From SIAQ01 sp964484265 (GTDB lineage Bacteria > Planctomycetota > Planctomycetia > Gemmatales > Gemmataceae), in NCBI GenBank assembly GCA_964484265.1, contig CAZAFH010000001.1:1-64000 (forward strand): 64,000 bases of DNA. Direction: 5' to 3'. The notes below the pieces were generated by a model. It ran no database searches. It was not told the origin of the DNA and worked only from the letters and a program-made list of their open reading frames with translations. Shown here piece by piece: positions 26,366 to 35,378 of this stretch. The position numbers were made by a program, and so were the translations under genes. Every line of letters begins with the position of its first letter. The stretch's first letter is position 1.

Positions 26366-27382
26366 TCACCGAGCATCCCGCGCGCAGCGAAAGCCCGTGT
26401 GATTGGCTGCGCTGGATATCTCGCCTTTCCCGCGTGCGCCAACCTTGTAGCGCTCGCAGTAGTTGCTTGCGCAAAGAAACGCTCCGCCGCGCTGCACGCG
26501 TCTGGGTTCTTTGAGGGTATTGCTCTTTACCGGGCCTTTGGGATTGCGTCGAGGCTTTTCCGTATAGGTATCGGGAGCGTACCAGTCGCTGCACCATTCC
26601 CAAACGTTGCCTGCCATGTCGCTCAAGCCGAACCCGTTGGGGCGAAACGAACCAACCGGTGATGCAAAGTCGAATCCATCTTCCCTGGTGTTTTCAAGCG
26701 GAAAGTTGCCCTGCCAGATGTTGCAGAGCCATTTGCCCTCGGGTTTCAGTTTGTCGCCCCGGCAGTAAGTCTTTCGGTCCAATCCACCACGGGCCGCGAA
26801 CTCCCACTCGGCTTCCGTTGGTAGACGCTTCTTGGCCCACTTGCAATAGGCTACGGCGTCGTGCCAGCAGATGTGAACCACGGGATGATTCCCACGGCCT
26901 TTTAGATCGCTCTTCGGTCCTTCGGGGTGTTTCCAACTCGCACCGTAGGAAATGTCCCACCAGCCTTCGTGTTTTTCGAGGCTGAACTGACCTTTGGCGG
27001 GCGTCTTGAAAACGATTGAAAATGGTTTGAGATCCGCCTTCGGAATGTCGGGAAAATCCTTCGGGTCGGGTTGTCGCTCAGCGACCGTGAGGTATTTGGT
27101 CTCCGCGACGAATCGTGCGAATGCGTCATTCGTGACTTCCGTTTTATCCATCCAGAACCCATCAACGTAAACCATATGAACGGGCTTGGAGTCTTCGAAA
27201 TCCTCGGAGCCCATGTGGAACCACCCACCGGGGACCCACGTCATTCCTGCCGGAGCGGGTCCGGGCGGCGGCGCCAAGTTGATCCGTGGCGAAGGTTTGT
27301 CGCCGGGCGCCTGGCAATTTAGGCTTGCACAGAGATAGGCAAAGGAGCTGACGACGATAATCGCGGGGAAGAGTCGGGACAT
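26366..27382 (-). CDS. Formylglycine-generating enzyme (sulfatase-modifying factor) family, secreted
   Basis: The start at 27382 has GGAGG 6 nt upstream and gives a signal peptide (MSRLFPAIIVVSSFAYLCAS). The 338-aa protein follows the FGE-sulfatase fold: MTWVPGGWFHMGSED, VYVDGFWMDKTEVTNDAFARF, HPVVHICWHDAVAYCKWAKK, RLPTEAEWEFAARGG, GNVWEWCSDWY and RGGAFLCASNYCERYKVGAR. The last motif keeps both cysteines of the FGE active site (C-x4-C), which many family members lack. It probably converts a sulfatase Cys/Ser-type motif to formylglycine or modifies another exported protein; planctomycetes hold many sulfatases, none in this window. Confidence 0.88.
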   Translation of the reverse strand: MSRLFPAIIVVSSFAYLCASLNCQAPGDKPSPRINLAPPPGPAPAGMTWVPGGWFHMGSEDFEDSKPVHMVYVDGFWMDKTEVTNDAFARFVAETKYLTVAERQPDPKDFPDIPKADLKPFSIVFKTPAKGQFSLEKHEGWWDISYGASWKHPEGPKSDLKGRGNHPVVHICWHDAVAYCKWAKKRLPTEAEWEFAARGGLDRKTYCRGDKLKPEGKWLCNIWQGNFPLENTREDGFDFASPVGSFRPNGFGLSDMAGNVWEWCSDWYAPDTYTEKPRRNPKGPVKSNTLKEPRRVQRGGAFLCASNYCERYKVGARGKGEISSAANHTGFRCARDAR

Positions 27383-27437
27383 ATTTGGCCTCCGATTGGT
27401 TTTGATTATCGAGGAGGTTATCCCGCCTGTCAAGCAT

Positions 27438-27470
27438 AAAAAAAAGCCGCGCGAATGAATCGCGCAGCCT
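27438..27470 (-). terminator. Rho-independent terminator of the desaturase gene
   Basis: On the minus strand GGCTGCGCGATTCATTCGCG and the following CGGC form a GC-rich hairpin directly followed by a run of nine T. It lies 31 nt after the desaturase stop codon and upstream of the FGE gene. Confidence 0.85.
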
Positions 27471-27500
27471 TTGAACGCAAACCATGTTATCCGCTCACAC

Positions 27501-28490
27501 TCACGACACCGTAATCGTCGCGGGCTTGGCGTCCGCGGGAACCGCGAGCATTTTTGGCTTGGGGTGCAAGATGCGGGCGGGAACCGCTTTGAGGTCCCAT
27601 ACCAATCCTAGCAACCCCATGAACCGCAGGATGTAATAGGTGATGTCGATTTCCCACCAGAAGAAACCCTGACGCGTCGAGTTCGGGTAGTAGTGATGGT
27701 TGTTGTGCCAGCCTTCGCCGAAGGTCAGCAGCGCAACGATCAGGCTGTTCTTGCTGTCGTCTTTGGTCTGGTAACGCCGGGAACCGATGATATGCGTCGC
27801 GGAATTGACGAGGTAGGTCACCTGGTAGACCGCGATTGTCGAGATCAAAAAGCCCCAGACAAACAGCTGCAAACCGGTCACACCCGATTCGGGAGCGCCG
27901 AAAGCGACAAGTTCGCCGAAGAGGTAGAGAGCCGCGCCCATGACGACGGGCGGCAGCAGATCCCAGCGGTCCAGCCAGCGCAGTTCGGGGTATTTGGCGA
28001 AGTCGGGGATAATGCGCAGATTCGTCGGCATTGCCTTGGGCGTCAAGAACCAGCCCATGTGGCTCCAGAAAACGCCCTTCTGACGCGGCGAATGCAAATC
28101 TTCAGGATCGTCTGAATGCACATGGTGATGCCGATGATGCGCCGCCCACCAAAGCGGACCGCGCTGGATCGACATGCACCCGATCCAGCCAAAGGCGAAC
28201 TGTACGATTCGCCAGGTCTTGAACGAACGATGCGAGAAATAGCGGTGGTAAAAACCAGTCAGTGCAAATACGCGGAGGGCATACAGGAAAACTGCAATCG
28301 ACACGGCAAGCCAGCTCCAGCCGACCCAAATCACAGCGAAGCAGCCAATATGCAAGGCAATGTACGGAATTGCACGAATCCAATCGATTTTCTCGCTTTG
28401 GTCGGTGGTTTGTTTTTCCGCGTGTTGCGGCGTACAGAACCAGTTTGCGATTGTTCGAAATAAGCCGGGAGCTTGGGGAGTTTCGTTCAT
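27501..28490 (-). CDS. Acyl-CoA/fatty-acid desaturase (stearoyl-CoA 9-desaturase type)
   Basis: The 329-aa membrane protein carries the three histidine boxes of the di-iron desaturases: HRYFSH, HHRHHH and EGWHNNHH, with a fourth metal site region NSATHIIG. Pairs of hydrophobic segments flank the boxes. It introduces a double bond into a saturated acyl chain and controls membrane fluidity, using electrons from a ferredoxin or cytochrome. The gene stands alone with its own terminator; the 165 nt upstream are AT-rich and shared with the end of ltaE. Confidence 0.93.
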   Translation of the reverse strand: MNETPQAPGLFRTIANWFCTPQHAEKQTTDQSEKIDWIRAIPYIALHIGCFAVIWVGWSWLAVSIAVFLYALRVFALTGFYHRYFSHRSFKTWRIVQFAFGWIGCMSIQRGPLWWAAHHRHHHVHSDDPEDLHSPRQKGVFWSHMGWFLTPKAMPTNLRIIPDFAKYPELRWLDRWDLLPPVVMGAALYLFGELVAFGAPESGVTGLQLFVWGFLISTIAVYQVTYLVNSATHIIGSRRYQTKDDSKNSLIVALLTFGEGWHNNHHYYPNSTRQGFFWWEIDITYYILRFMGLLGLVWDLKAVPARILHPKPKMLAVPADAKPATITVS

Positions 28491-28592
28491 ATCGAGTGGC
28501 TTTCCTGAGGCATGTTATGGGCAAGATATCTTATCATTACCTAAATATAGACGCCAATCAATGCAAATATCGATGAATTCGTGGATCAAACA

Positions 28593-28629
28593 TAAAAAAA
28601 TTCGCTGTCACGGTAGAATTCTACCGTGA
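28593..28629 (-). terminator. Perfect 22-bp palindrome with T-tract, terminator of ltaE
   Basis: TCACGGTAGAA and TTCTACCGTGA form a perfect 22-bp palindrome at 28608-28629. On the minus strand it is followed by CAGCGAA and seven T. It lies about 27 nt after the ltaE stop codon. The loop-less palindrome and the 7-nt offset of the T-tract make it a somewhat weak fit. Confidence 0.6.
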
Positions 28630-28655
28630 ACGTTTGTGCGTCAGTCGCATCCGTT

Positions 28656-29699
28656 CTACACTACCTTGCAAACTTTGCGAAGCGTGTCGGCCGCACGCTC
28701 TGCCTGCGCCTGGGACACGTCGAGATGCGTGCACGCACGCAGCTTTTGCGGCCCGGCGGCATGAACCAGCACGCCGTTTTCCTTGAGGCGCATCGCGATG
28801 TCCTTGGCAGAAGCGAGAGTGGGATCGACGCTGAACCAGACCAAGTTCGTATCCACCTCGGCGGGTTCCAGACGCAGACCGGGCGTGTCTTTCACTGCCT
28901 GGGCGAAAATGCGCGCGTTGCGATGGTCCTCGGCGAGGCGTTCAACGTGATTTTCGAGTGCAAAAATACACGCAGCGGCTATTATTCCGGCCTGTCTCAT
29001 GCCGCCGCCGAAGAGCTTGCGAACGCGGCGAGCCTTGGCGATGACGGCACGCGGGCCCGCCAGTGCCGAGCCGACGGGTGCGCCAAGCCCCTTGCTGAAG
29101 CAAACCGAGACGGTGTCGAAATGGCGTGCCCACTCGCGTGCCTTGATACCCGTGGCGACGATGGCGTTCCAGAGTCGAGCGCCGTCGAGGTGCATGATAA
29201 GGCCGTTCTTCCATGCCCACTGGCTGATGGCTTCGATTTTCTCGATCGGGTAAATGCGTCCGCCGCCGCGATTGTGCGTGTTCTCCAGGCAAACGAGCCG
29301 AGTGCGGACGAGATGCGGGTCGTCGGGATTGCGGATTTTGTCGGAAAGCTGATTCAGATCGAGGATGCCCGAATCGCCATCCAGCGTTCGGCAAGTCACG
29401 CCCGAGAGGATCGCGGGGCCGCCTGCCTCGTAGTTGTAGATGTGGCAATTGAGATCACAGAGCAGTTCATCGCCAGGCTGGGTGTGGATGTTGACCGCAA
29501 GCTGATTCGACATCGTGCCCGAAGGTACATACAGCGCCGCTTCTTTGCCGAGCAGGTCGGCGGTTCGTTGTTCGAGCTTGTTGACCGTGGGATCGTCGCC
29601 AAAAACGTCGTCGCCGACCTCGGCGGCGGCCATGGCGGCGCGCATGCCGGCGGTGGGGCGTGTCACAGTATCGCTGCGAAGGTCAATAAACGAAGTCAT
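28656..29699 (-). CDS. ltaE: Low-specificity L-threonine aldolase
   Basis: The start at 29699 (MTSFIDLRSDTVTRPTAGMR) has AAGAAGGA upstream. The 347-aa product is a fold-type I PLP enzyme: the PSGTMSNQLA phosphate-binding loop, ENTHNRGGG, HLDGARLWNA and the PLP lysine in VCFSKGLGAPVG (Lys203). It cleaves L-threonine or L-allo-threonine to glycine and acetaldehyde in the cytoplasm. It ends about 165 nt before the desaturase start and lies 31 nt downstream of a small secreted-protein gene on the same strand. Confidence 0.93.
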   Translation of the reverse strand: MTSFIDLRSDTVTRPTAGMRAAMAAAEVGDDVFGDDPTVNKLEQRTADLLGKEAALYVPSGTMSNQLAVNIHTQPGDELLCDLNCHIYNYEAGGPAILSGVTCRTLDGDSGILDLNQLSDKIRNPDDPHLVRTRLVCLENTHNRGGGRIYPIEKIEAISQWAWKNGLIMHLDGARLWNAIVATGIKAREWARHFDTVSVCFSKGLGAPVGSALAGPRAVIAKARRVRKLFGGGMRQAGIIAAACIFALENHVERLAEDHRNARIFAQAVKDTPGLRLEPAEVDTNLVWFSVDPTLASAKDIAMRLKENGVLVHAAGPQKLRACTHLDVSQAQAERAADTLRKVCKVV

Positions 29700-29730
29700 G
29701 CAACTTGTCCTTCTTTGTGTTCGAAACGGT

Positions 29731-30228
29731 CTATTGCTGTTTATTTTCGAGGAACCAGCGGTCGCCCATTTTTCGCAAGAAAACCTTTCGTGCCGGGATC
29801 GATTCCACAGTCCCGATCGCGAGGTCGTCGCGTTCTTCCCACTTGCCGTCACGCGAAAACACGCGCAGGTCGCGGATTAGCAACGGGTCGTTTTGGAAGT
29901 ACAGGCTCGTCTCCGCCACCAGTTGATCAAAGGCGAGCAGTTCCTTGGCTCGATCCGTGCCCTTGGTGAAATCTTTTTTATATTGATTGACCCAGTAATC
30001 CACATAGAGCGGATCGGCAATGTGGGCGAGCAAGTAATCCAGTTTCTTTCGATCCAGCGCCTTGGCGATCGACTTGATCGTCTCCTCGGGCGATTTTTGC
30101 GGAAACGTGAATTCGTCGAGGTCGAACCCAAACCGCGGCGGGGCCTTTTTTTCCTTGTCTTGTGCGTTCGTCGGCAGGAACGCGCAGACGACCAGAACCA
30201 ACACCGAGACTATGCGAATCCGTTGCAT
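29731..30228 (-). CDS. Secreted hypothetical protein
   Basis: The start at 30228 gives a signal peptide (MQRIRIVSVLVLVVCAFLPT) with AGGGA upstream. The 165-aa mature part is charged and mostly helical at first (TIKSIAKALDRKKLDYLLAHI), then has beta strands (RDLRVFSRDGKWEERDDLAI and KVFLRKMGDRWFLEN), a layout like NTF2-like or DUF4440-type domains. No active-site residues are evident. It sits between aroC and ltaE with short spacers, so the three may be one transcript, but the functions are unrelated. Confidence 0.72.
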   Translation of the reverse strand: MQRIRIVSVLVLVVCAFLPTNAQDKEKKAPPRFGFDLDEFTFPQKSPEETIKSIAKALDRKKLDYLLAHIADPLYVDYWVNQYKKDFTKGTDRAKELLAFDQLVAETSLYFQNDPLLIRDLRVFSRDGKWEERDDLAIGTVESIPARKVFLRKMGDRWFLENKQQ

Positions 30229-30266
30229 GACGACTCCCTGGTTTTTCGTTGACAATCGCCCTTCGC

Positions 30267-31376
30267 TCACTCTCCGCGTTCGCCCGCGAAATGGCCGCAC
30301 TGCGCCCGAAATCGCAGCCAGTGATCGACCAGCACCAACGCCAGCATCGCTTCACCCATCACCACGAATCTCGGCAACAGGCATGGATCATGCCGGCCTT
30401 TCGTCGCGATGTCCGTCGGTTCGCCGGCGCGATTGACGGTTCGCTGCGGGCGAGGCAAACTGCTCGTCGGCTTCAACGCGACTCGGCACAGAATCGGCTC
30501 GCCGCTGGAGATGCCGCCGAGCATGCCGCCATGCCGATTTGTTTCTGTGCCGATAGTGCCATCGGACTTGCGGATGAACGCATCGTTGCACTCGCTGCCG
30601 CGCATCGTGGCGACGCGAAACCCGGCGCCATACTCGAACGCGGTGACTGCGGGCAAGGAGAGCATCGCCTTCGCCAGATCTGCCTTCAGTTTGTCGAAAA
30701 CGGGTTCGCCCAAACCCGGAGGCACACCCCTGGCGACGAGTTCGCAGATGCCGCCGATCGAATCGCGATCCTTGCGGACCTCTTCGATCAGCGCGAGCAT
30801 TTCGCGAGCCGTATCCACGACCGGGCAGCGCACGCTATTGGCTTCGACTTGGTCCAACGTCACGGCCGTGGGATCGGGGATGTCGGCCCGGATCGCGCCC
30901 ACTTGGGTGACGTAACCGAGCACCGACATGCCTGCCTGTGCGAGCAGCTTTTTGGCGATCGCGCCGGCGGCTACCCGGCAGATCGTCTCGCGGGCGCTGG
31001 AACGCCCGCCGCCACGATAATCGCGGATGCCATACTTGGCATCGAAAGTGAAGTCGGCATGACCTGGGCGGAATTTGTCTTTGATGTCGCCGTAGTCTTT
31101 ACTGCGCTGATCGCGATTGCGGAAGACGATGCCGATCGGCGTGCCATCGGTTTTGCCCTCGAACACGCCGGACCAGATTTCGGGGAGATCGTCTTCGTCT
31201 CGCTGGGTGACTATGCTCGATTGCCCCGGACGCCGTCTGCGGAGATCGGGAAGCAGGTCGTCCTCGCCGAGGTCCAAGCCAGGCGGGCAACCATCGACGA
31301 TGGCGACATAGCCCGGCCCATGGCTCACGCCAGCGGTGGTAACGCGAAACATCTGCCCAAACGTATTGCCTGCCAT
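30267..31376 (-). CDS. aroC: Chorismate synthase
   Basis: The 369-aa protein has the standard length and motifs: GNTFGQMFRVTTAGVSHGPG at the start, GKTDGTPIGIVFRNRDQRS, the FRPGHADFTFDAKYG segment and YRGGGRSSARETICRVAAGA. It uses reduced FMN to convert EPSP to chorismate, the last step of the shikimate pathway, in the cytoplasm. No other aro gene lies nearby. Its end is 38 nt from the next gene start. Confidence 0.96.
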   Translation of the reverse strand: MAGNTFGQMFRVTTAGVSHGPGYVAIVDGCPPGLDLGEDDLLPDLRRRRPGQSSIVTQRDEDDLPEIWSGVFEGKTDGTPIGIVFRNRDQRSKDYGDIKDKFRPGHADFTFDAKYGIRDYRGGGRSSARETICRVAAGAIAKKLLAQAGMSVLGYVTQVGAIRADIPDPTAVTLDQVEANSVRCPVVDTAREMLALIEEVRKDRDSIGGICELVARGVPPGLGEPVFDKLKADLAKAMLSLPAVTAFEYGAGFRVATMRGSECNDAFIRKSDGTIGTETNRHGGMLGGISSGEPILCRVALKPTSSLPRPQRTVNRAGEPTDIATKGRHDPCLLPRFVVMGEAMLALVLVDHWLRFRAQCGHFAGERGE

Positions 31377-31500
31377 CGGTGATTCTTTTTACTCGAAGAA
31401 ACAGCGTTTCCTGCCCAACGCCTCCATCCAACCTGGGTCAAATTTATTGTACTGCCTGTGCGCGGTAATTCGCGTTCCTGTTTTGCTCGATGATGCAGAT

Positions 31501-34500
31501 TCAACGCTCGGCGGCCCAGAAACGGACGGCGCCATCGGTACCGGAGGAAGCCAGGAGCGTGCCGTCGCGATTGAATGCAAGCGCCGCGATGAAGCCGTCA
31601 TGGGCGGGAAAGCTGGCGCGAATTTGGCCGATGACAGGGTCCCAAAGCTTGATCGTGCCGAGCCATTTTCCCTGGCTGGAGACTTCTCCGCTGCCGATGG
31701 CGAGAGTTCTGCCGTCGCTCGTGAACGCCGCCGCCTTGCCAAAGCGAGAATTGCCACCCAGAACAGATAGCGCTTTTCGCGTTGAAATATCCCAGAGGAT
31801 GGCCTTCTGGTCGAAATCCACGGAGACAGCGGTCTTGCCGTCTGGCGCGAAGGCGACGCCGAAAACCTGGTTTGCATGACCAGGAAGATCGGCAATGAGC
31901 ACGCCCGTCTTGGCGTCCCAGAGTTTGACCTCGCCACGGCCGACTTTTTTCTTCACTTCGCTGGTCCCTGAGATAAGAAGTCCACTTTCGGGCGAGAACG
32001 CAAGACAGGTAACTCGGCCTTGATGGCCCGTCAGAGTCCTCCGGATTTTACCGTCGGCGGTATCGCGAAGGTGAATGATGGAATCCGCCCCGCCCGAAGC
32101 GAGCAGTTGGCCGTCGGGCGAAAACGCCACGCAGCGTACCCAGCCAATGTGGCCACGCAGGTTGTCCTTCAGTTTTCGCGAATCGGCATCCCAGCGTTTG
32201 ACTTCGCCCAGCGCCGTGCAGGCGGCAATGGTCTTACCGTCGGGCGAGAATTTGATCCCGTAGTAGCCCGCAATCTGTTCGTCGAGTTGTGCCAGCACGC
32301 GTTTCGCCTTAACATCCCAGATTTTGACTTCGCCCTTGCTGAAAGGCTTGTTCGAATCTCCACTGCAAGTCGCGAGATACTTCCCATCGGGCGAGAAATC
32401 GATGCCGTAAACGGTGCCCGTGTGATCCTTTAGCGTTGCCGATTCCGCGGAAAGGTTCTCCCATATGCCGACTTTTCCGTCGGGAAGCGACGAGGCCCAC
32501 GATTTCTCTTCGGGCGCGACGGCCAGAAAGGCGCCGGTGCCGCCGTGAGGCACGACGACCTTCCGCTCATCTCCACTCGTGGAATCGACGATTTGCACGA
32601 ATCCGTACGACGAAAGGGCGACGATCCTGCCTGTCGGGCCGATTGCCGTTGCGTCGATGACGTTCCGCCAGCGGCTAACGGCGTCGATTTCCTCGCCCGA
32701 ACCTGCATTCCAAATTTTCACCATGCCGTCGTGGCTCGCGGAAATGATCTGTTTCGCATCGGCGGAGAAAGCGATGGAGGAGATGAGATGCCGATGAGCT
32801 GTCCAGGACCGGATTGCTTCGCCGGTTTCCAGGTTCCAAACCGAGATCAAACCTGGAAGGCCCGGTTTGTTGCGCGCAACGCTCTTTCCGTGCCCGGTCG
32901 TCATTCTCGACCGATCGGCACTGAAGGCCAGGGAGGTGATCGCCAGCGACTTATCTTTCGACTGGAAGGTGCGTTTCGCGCCGCCGTCCTGCCAAAGCAC
33001 GACTTTGGCGCCGCTCGCATAGGCGAGTGACTTTGAATCGCGATAGGAGATGGCGTGAACAAATCCAACGTTCTCAATCGCTGGGAGGGGCGCCGCCGTG
33101 GCTGTATTCCACCGGCGGACGACGTAATTCTTTTGATCGAAGGCTGCCAATTCGCCGCCGTCGGGCGAGAAGGCCAAACGCTGGTTGGGTCCGGGGGCGC
33201 CTTCGAGAAGGTGCAGCGCTTTGCCGGTCTTTCTGCTCCATATTTTGATGATCCCGTCACTGTCCGCCGTGGCGAGCAGCCTCCCGTCCGCGGAAAAGGC
33301 GAGACTACGAACACCGGACTCATGCGATTCGGAAAGACGGCGGGGAGATTGTTTGCTCAAGCGCGAAAAAAGCCCCCAGGTGTAATCGCGCAGGTGAATT
33401 GGGCAGCGTTCGGGATCTTCCAGAAGTTCGAGCGCCCGTGCGGAATCGGAATGCCATAGACTGGAAACCTCGTGCAGTTGAGCGTCGTAATAGACCCGGC
33501 GGAAGCGATCGAGTTGCTCCCTCACTTCCGCCTGGGCGGCCTGAGCGGCGTCTCGTTCCTTGCGAGCCTGGCTAGCCGCCGCGGTCGCCTCGTCGCGCGC
33601 CTGCTTCTCGCCGAGTGCCGCCAGCGTGGCTTTCTTCTCATTCGCAACGGCTTCGCCGCGGGCCTTTTCTTTTTCGTCGCGCTCGGCCCGGGCATTCGTT
33701 TCGTTTTCCTTTGCAGCCGATTCAGCGCTGATGGCGCGGAAAGCCTGCCAGGTACTCACCGCCGTGCCGAGTATGAGCAAAAGACCGATGATGCCAGCCG
33801 TCCAGACGGCAGTGCGATGTTTTCGCGCGAGCTTGGCGAGGCGGTAACTTGCATTCGGCGGGCATGCCTCGACGGTTTCATCATTGAGGAAGCGGTCGAT
33901 GTCTTTGGCGAGGCCGGCGGCAGTTTCGTATCGCCGGGTGCGATCTTTTTCCAGGCATTTCATGGTGATCCAGTCGAGTTCGCCGCGAACTTCGCTTTTC
34001 AGATTGCCGGGATCGGTGCGTCGTTGTGTCGCCAGATTGCTTAGCGTCTCCTTGGATGCGGTCAGCCGCGTGCTGGGGCGAGGCGGTTCCTCCTCGCGGA
34101 TCAACCGCAGCACTTCGAGGTAATGCGCCTGGCGAATGATTTTCTTGTCGAGTGGCGTCGTTCCCGTCAGCAATTCGTAGAGCAACACGCCGAGCGCATA
34201 GACGTCGGCCCGGGTGTCAACATCCAGTGGGCTTAATTCGGCCTGTTCTGGGCTCATATATTGCAGCGTGCCGACCACCGCGCCAATTTCCGTATAGACC
34301 GATTGATCCGTCAGATGCTGATGCAGGGCCTTCGCCACGCCGAAGTCGATGACCTTGGGTACCGGTTTTCCGTCCTGCATGGTAACAAGGACGTTTGACG
34401 GCTTGATGTCGCGATGAATGATTCCCTTGCTGTGCGCGTGTTGGATGGCATGACACACCGGCACGAATAACGCCAGCCGTTCGCGCAGCGAGAGATGCAG

Positions 34501-35061
34501 CTCGTCACAGTACTTCGTTATTGGCACGCCCTTGACCAGCTCCATCACGAAATAGGGGCGTCCCTCCGGAGTTTCGCCGGCGTCAAGCACCTTCGCGATA
34601 TTCGTGTGATCCATCAACGCCAGCGCCTGCCGCTCGACTTCGAATCGGCGCATCACCTGCGCGGAATCCATCCCCGGCTTGATCGCCTTGAGCGCGACGC
34701 GGCGCTTGACAGGTTCCGTTTGCTCGGCTACCCACACGGTCCCCATCCCGCCTTCGCCTAGCTTTTGCAACAACTTGTACGGCCCGATGCGAGAATGAAC
34801 CTCCATCTGCCCGATGTTGGGCAATTCCGGACGCACCATCGGCCCGATGTATGGCAAATCCAAAGGCTCCAACGACTCCGGGCTTGCCGTCGCCTGCGGG
34901 TCTTTAGTACTTGCCTCATGCATCATCGATGCGAGACTTGACGCGCAGGAAGTGCAGAGTTTTAGATGCTGCGTGATTCGTTCCTTCTCGGCAGCCGCCA
35001 ATCCGCCGGATCGAAATTTCCCAAGGATCTGCGGGTCCGGACAAGCTGTGGAAATGGGCAT
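31501..35061 (-). CDS. Transmembrane Ser/Thr protein kinase with C-terminal WD40 repeats
   Basis: The ATG at 35061 with GGAG 5 nt upstream is preferred to a GTG two codons earlier. The ~1186-aa protein starts with a small Cys/His region (CPDPQ, HLKLCTSC), a zinc-finger anti-sigma-like domain. A kinase domain lies at ~94-370 with LGEGGMGTVW, Lys125 (VALKAIKPG), HRDIKPSN (Asp218) and DFGVA, all catalytic residues kept. A transmembrane helix lies at ~440-460 (AGIIGLLLILGTAVSTW), then a Lys/Glu/Ala-rich coiled coil (~470-560). About a dozen WD40 repeats (~590-1186, e.g. SGVRSLAFSADGRLLATADS) are probably outside the cytoplasm. This kinase/WD40 receptor type is expanded in Gemmataceae. Confidence 0.92.
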   Translation of the reverse strand: MPISTACPDPQILGKFRSGGLAAAEKERITQHLKLCTSCASSLASMMHEASTKDPQATASPESLEPLDLPYIGPMVRPELPNIGQMEVHSRIGPYKLLQKLGEGGMGTVWVAEQTEPVKRRVALKAIKPGMDSAQVMRRFEVERQALALMDHTNIAKVLDAGETPEGRPYFVMELVKGVPITKYCDELHLSLRERLALFVPVCHAIQHAHSKGIIHRDIKPSNVLVTMQDGKPVPKVIDFGVAKALHQHLTDQSVYTEIGAVVGTLQYMSPEQAELSPLDVDTRADVYALGVLLYELLTGTTPLDKKIIRQAHYLEVLRLIREEEPPRPSTRLTASKETLSNLATQRRTDPGNLKSEVRGELDWITMKCLEKDRTRRYETAAGLAKDIDRFLNDETVEACPPNASYRLAKLARKHRTAVWTAGIIGLLLILGTAVSTWQAFRAISAESAAKENETNARAERDEKEKARGEAVANEKKATLAALGEKQARDEATAAASQARKERDAAQAAQAEVREQLDRFRRVYYDAQLHEVSSLWHSDSARALELLEDPERCPIHLRDYTWGLFSRLSKQSPRRLSESHESGVRSLAFSADGRLLATADSDGIIKIWSRKTGKALHLLEGAPGPNQRLAFSPDGGELAAFDQKNYVVRRWNTATAAPLPAIENVGFVHAISYRDSKSLAYASGAKVVLWQDGGAKRTFQSKDKSLAITSLAFSADRSRMTTGHGKSVARNKPGLPGLISVWNLETGEAIRSWTAHRHLISSIAFSADAKQIISASHDGMVKIWNAGSGEEIDAVSRWRNVIDATAIGPTGRIVALSSYGFVQIVDSTSGDERKVVVPHGGTGAFLAVAPEEKSWASSLPDGKVGIWENLSAESATLKDHTGTVYGIDFSPDGKYLATCSGDSNKPFSKGEVKIWDVKAKRVLAQLDEQIAGYYGIKFSPDGKTIAACTALGEVKRWDADSRKLKDNLRGHIGWVRCVAFSPDGQLLASGGADSIIHLRDTADGKIRRTLTGHQGRVTCLAFSPESGLLISGTSEVKKKVGRGEVKLWDAKTGVLIADLPGHANQVFGVAFAPDGKTAVSVDFDQKAILWDISTRKALSVLGGNSRFGKAAAFTSDGRTLAIGSGEVSSQGKWLGTIKLWDPVIGQIRASFPAHDGFIAALAFNRDGTLLASSGTDGAVRFWAAER

Positions 35062-35130
35062 AGACACTCCAGCCGGTCAAGAAGAATTCTCAAAAACCAA
35101 AGGGAGGTTTGAATAATAACTTCCGTGTCT

Positions 35131-35250
35131 GCCGCTTGCGGCTTAGCGCTCAACAATATTGCACCCCGCGCCAAAGCGTGATACCGCGCGCGCAAAAATT
35201 GCCATGAATTCGGAAACAACCCGTTGAGCGCTAAGCCGCAAGCGGCAAAT
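35131..35250. repeat. Dispersed ~120-bp palindromic element, copy 2
   Basis: The arms GCCGCTTGCGGCTTAGCGCT (plus strand, left) and GAGCGCTAAGCCGCAAGCGG (right) are complementary. The inner sequence (GCACCCCGCGCC, AATTGCCATGAATTC, AACAACCCGTTGAGCGC) matches the copy at 16911-17030. The preceding ATAACTTCCGTGTCT is shared with the element at 52388-52492. It fills most of the 317-nt divergent spacer between the kinase and dehydrogenase genes. Confidence 0.85.
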
Positions 35251-35378
35251 GCAAATCGGAATCAACCTGACAAATAAATTCTAGGATTCTTGCTCCGGGA
35301 GTGGATACTCGGGCAAAGTTTGGCCCGTTGGGCCTAGAATATTGTTGCGTAGTTTTCAAACCGGTCCGGAGAGGCGTA

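Noticed and set aside
27501..28490. Desaturase considered as carotenoid or sterol hydroxylase
   Set aside because: The histidine boxes HRYFSH, HHRHHH and EGWHNNHH with their spacing are those of acyl-CoA delta-9 desaturases.
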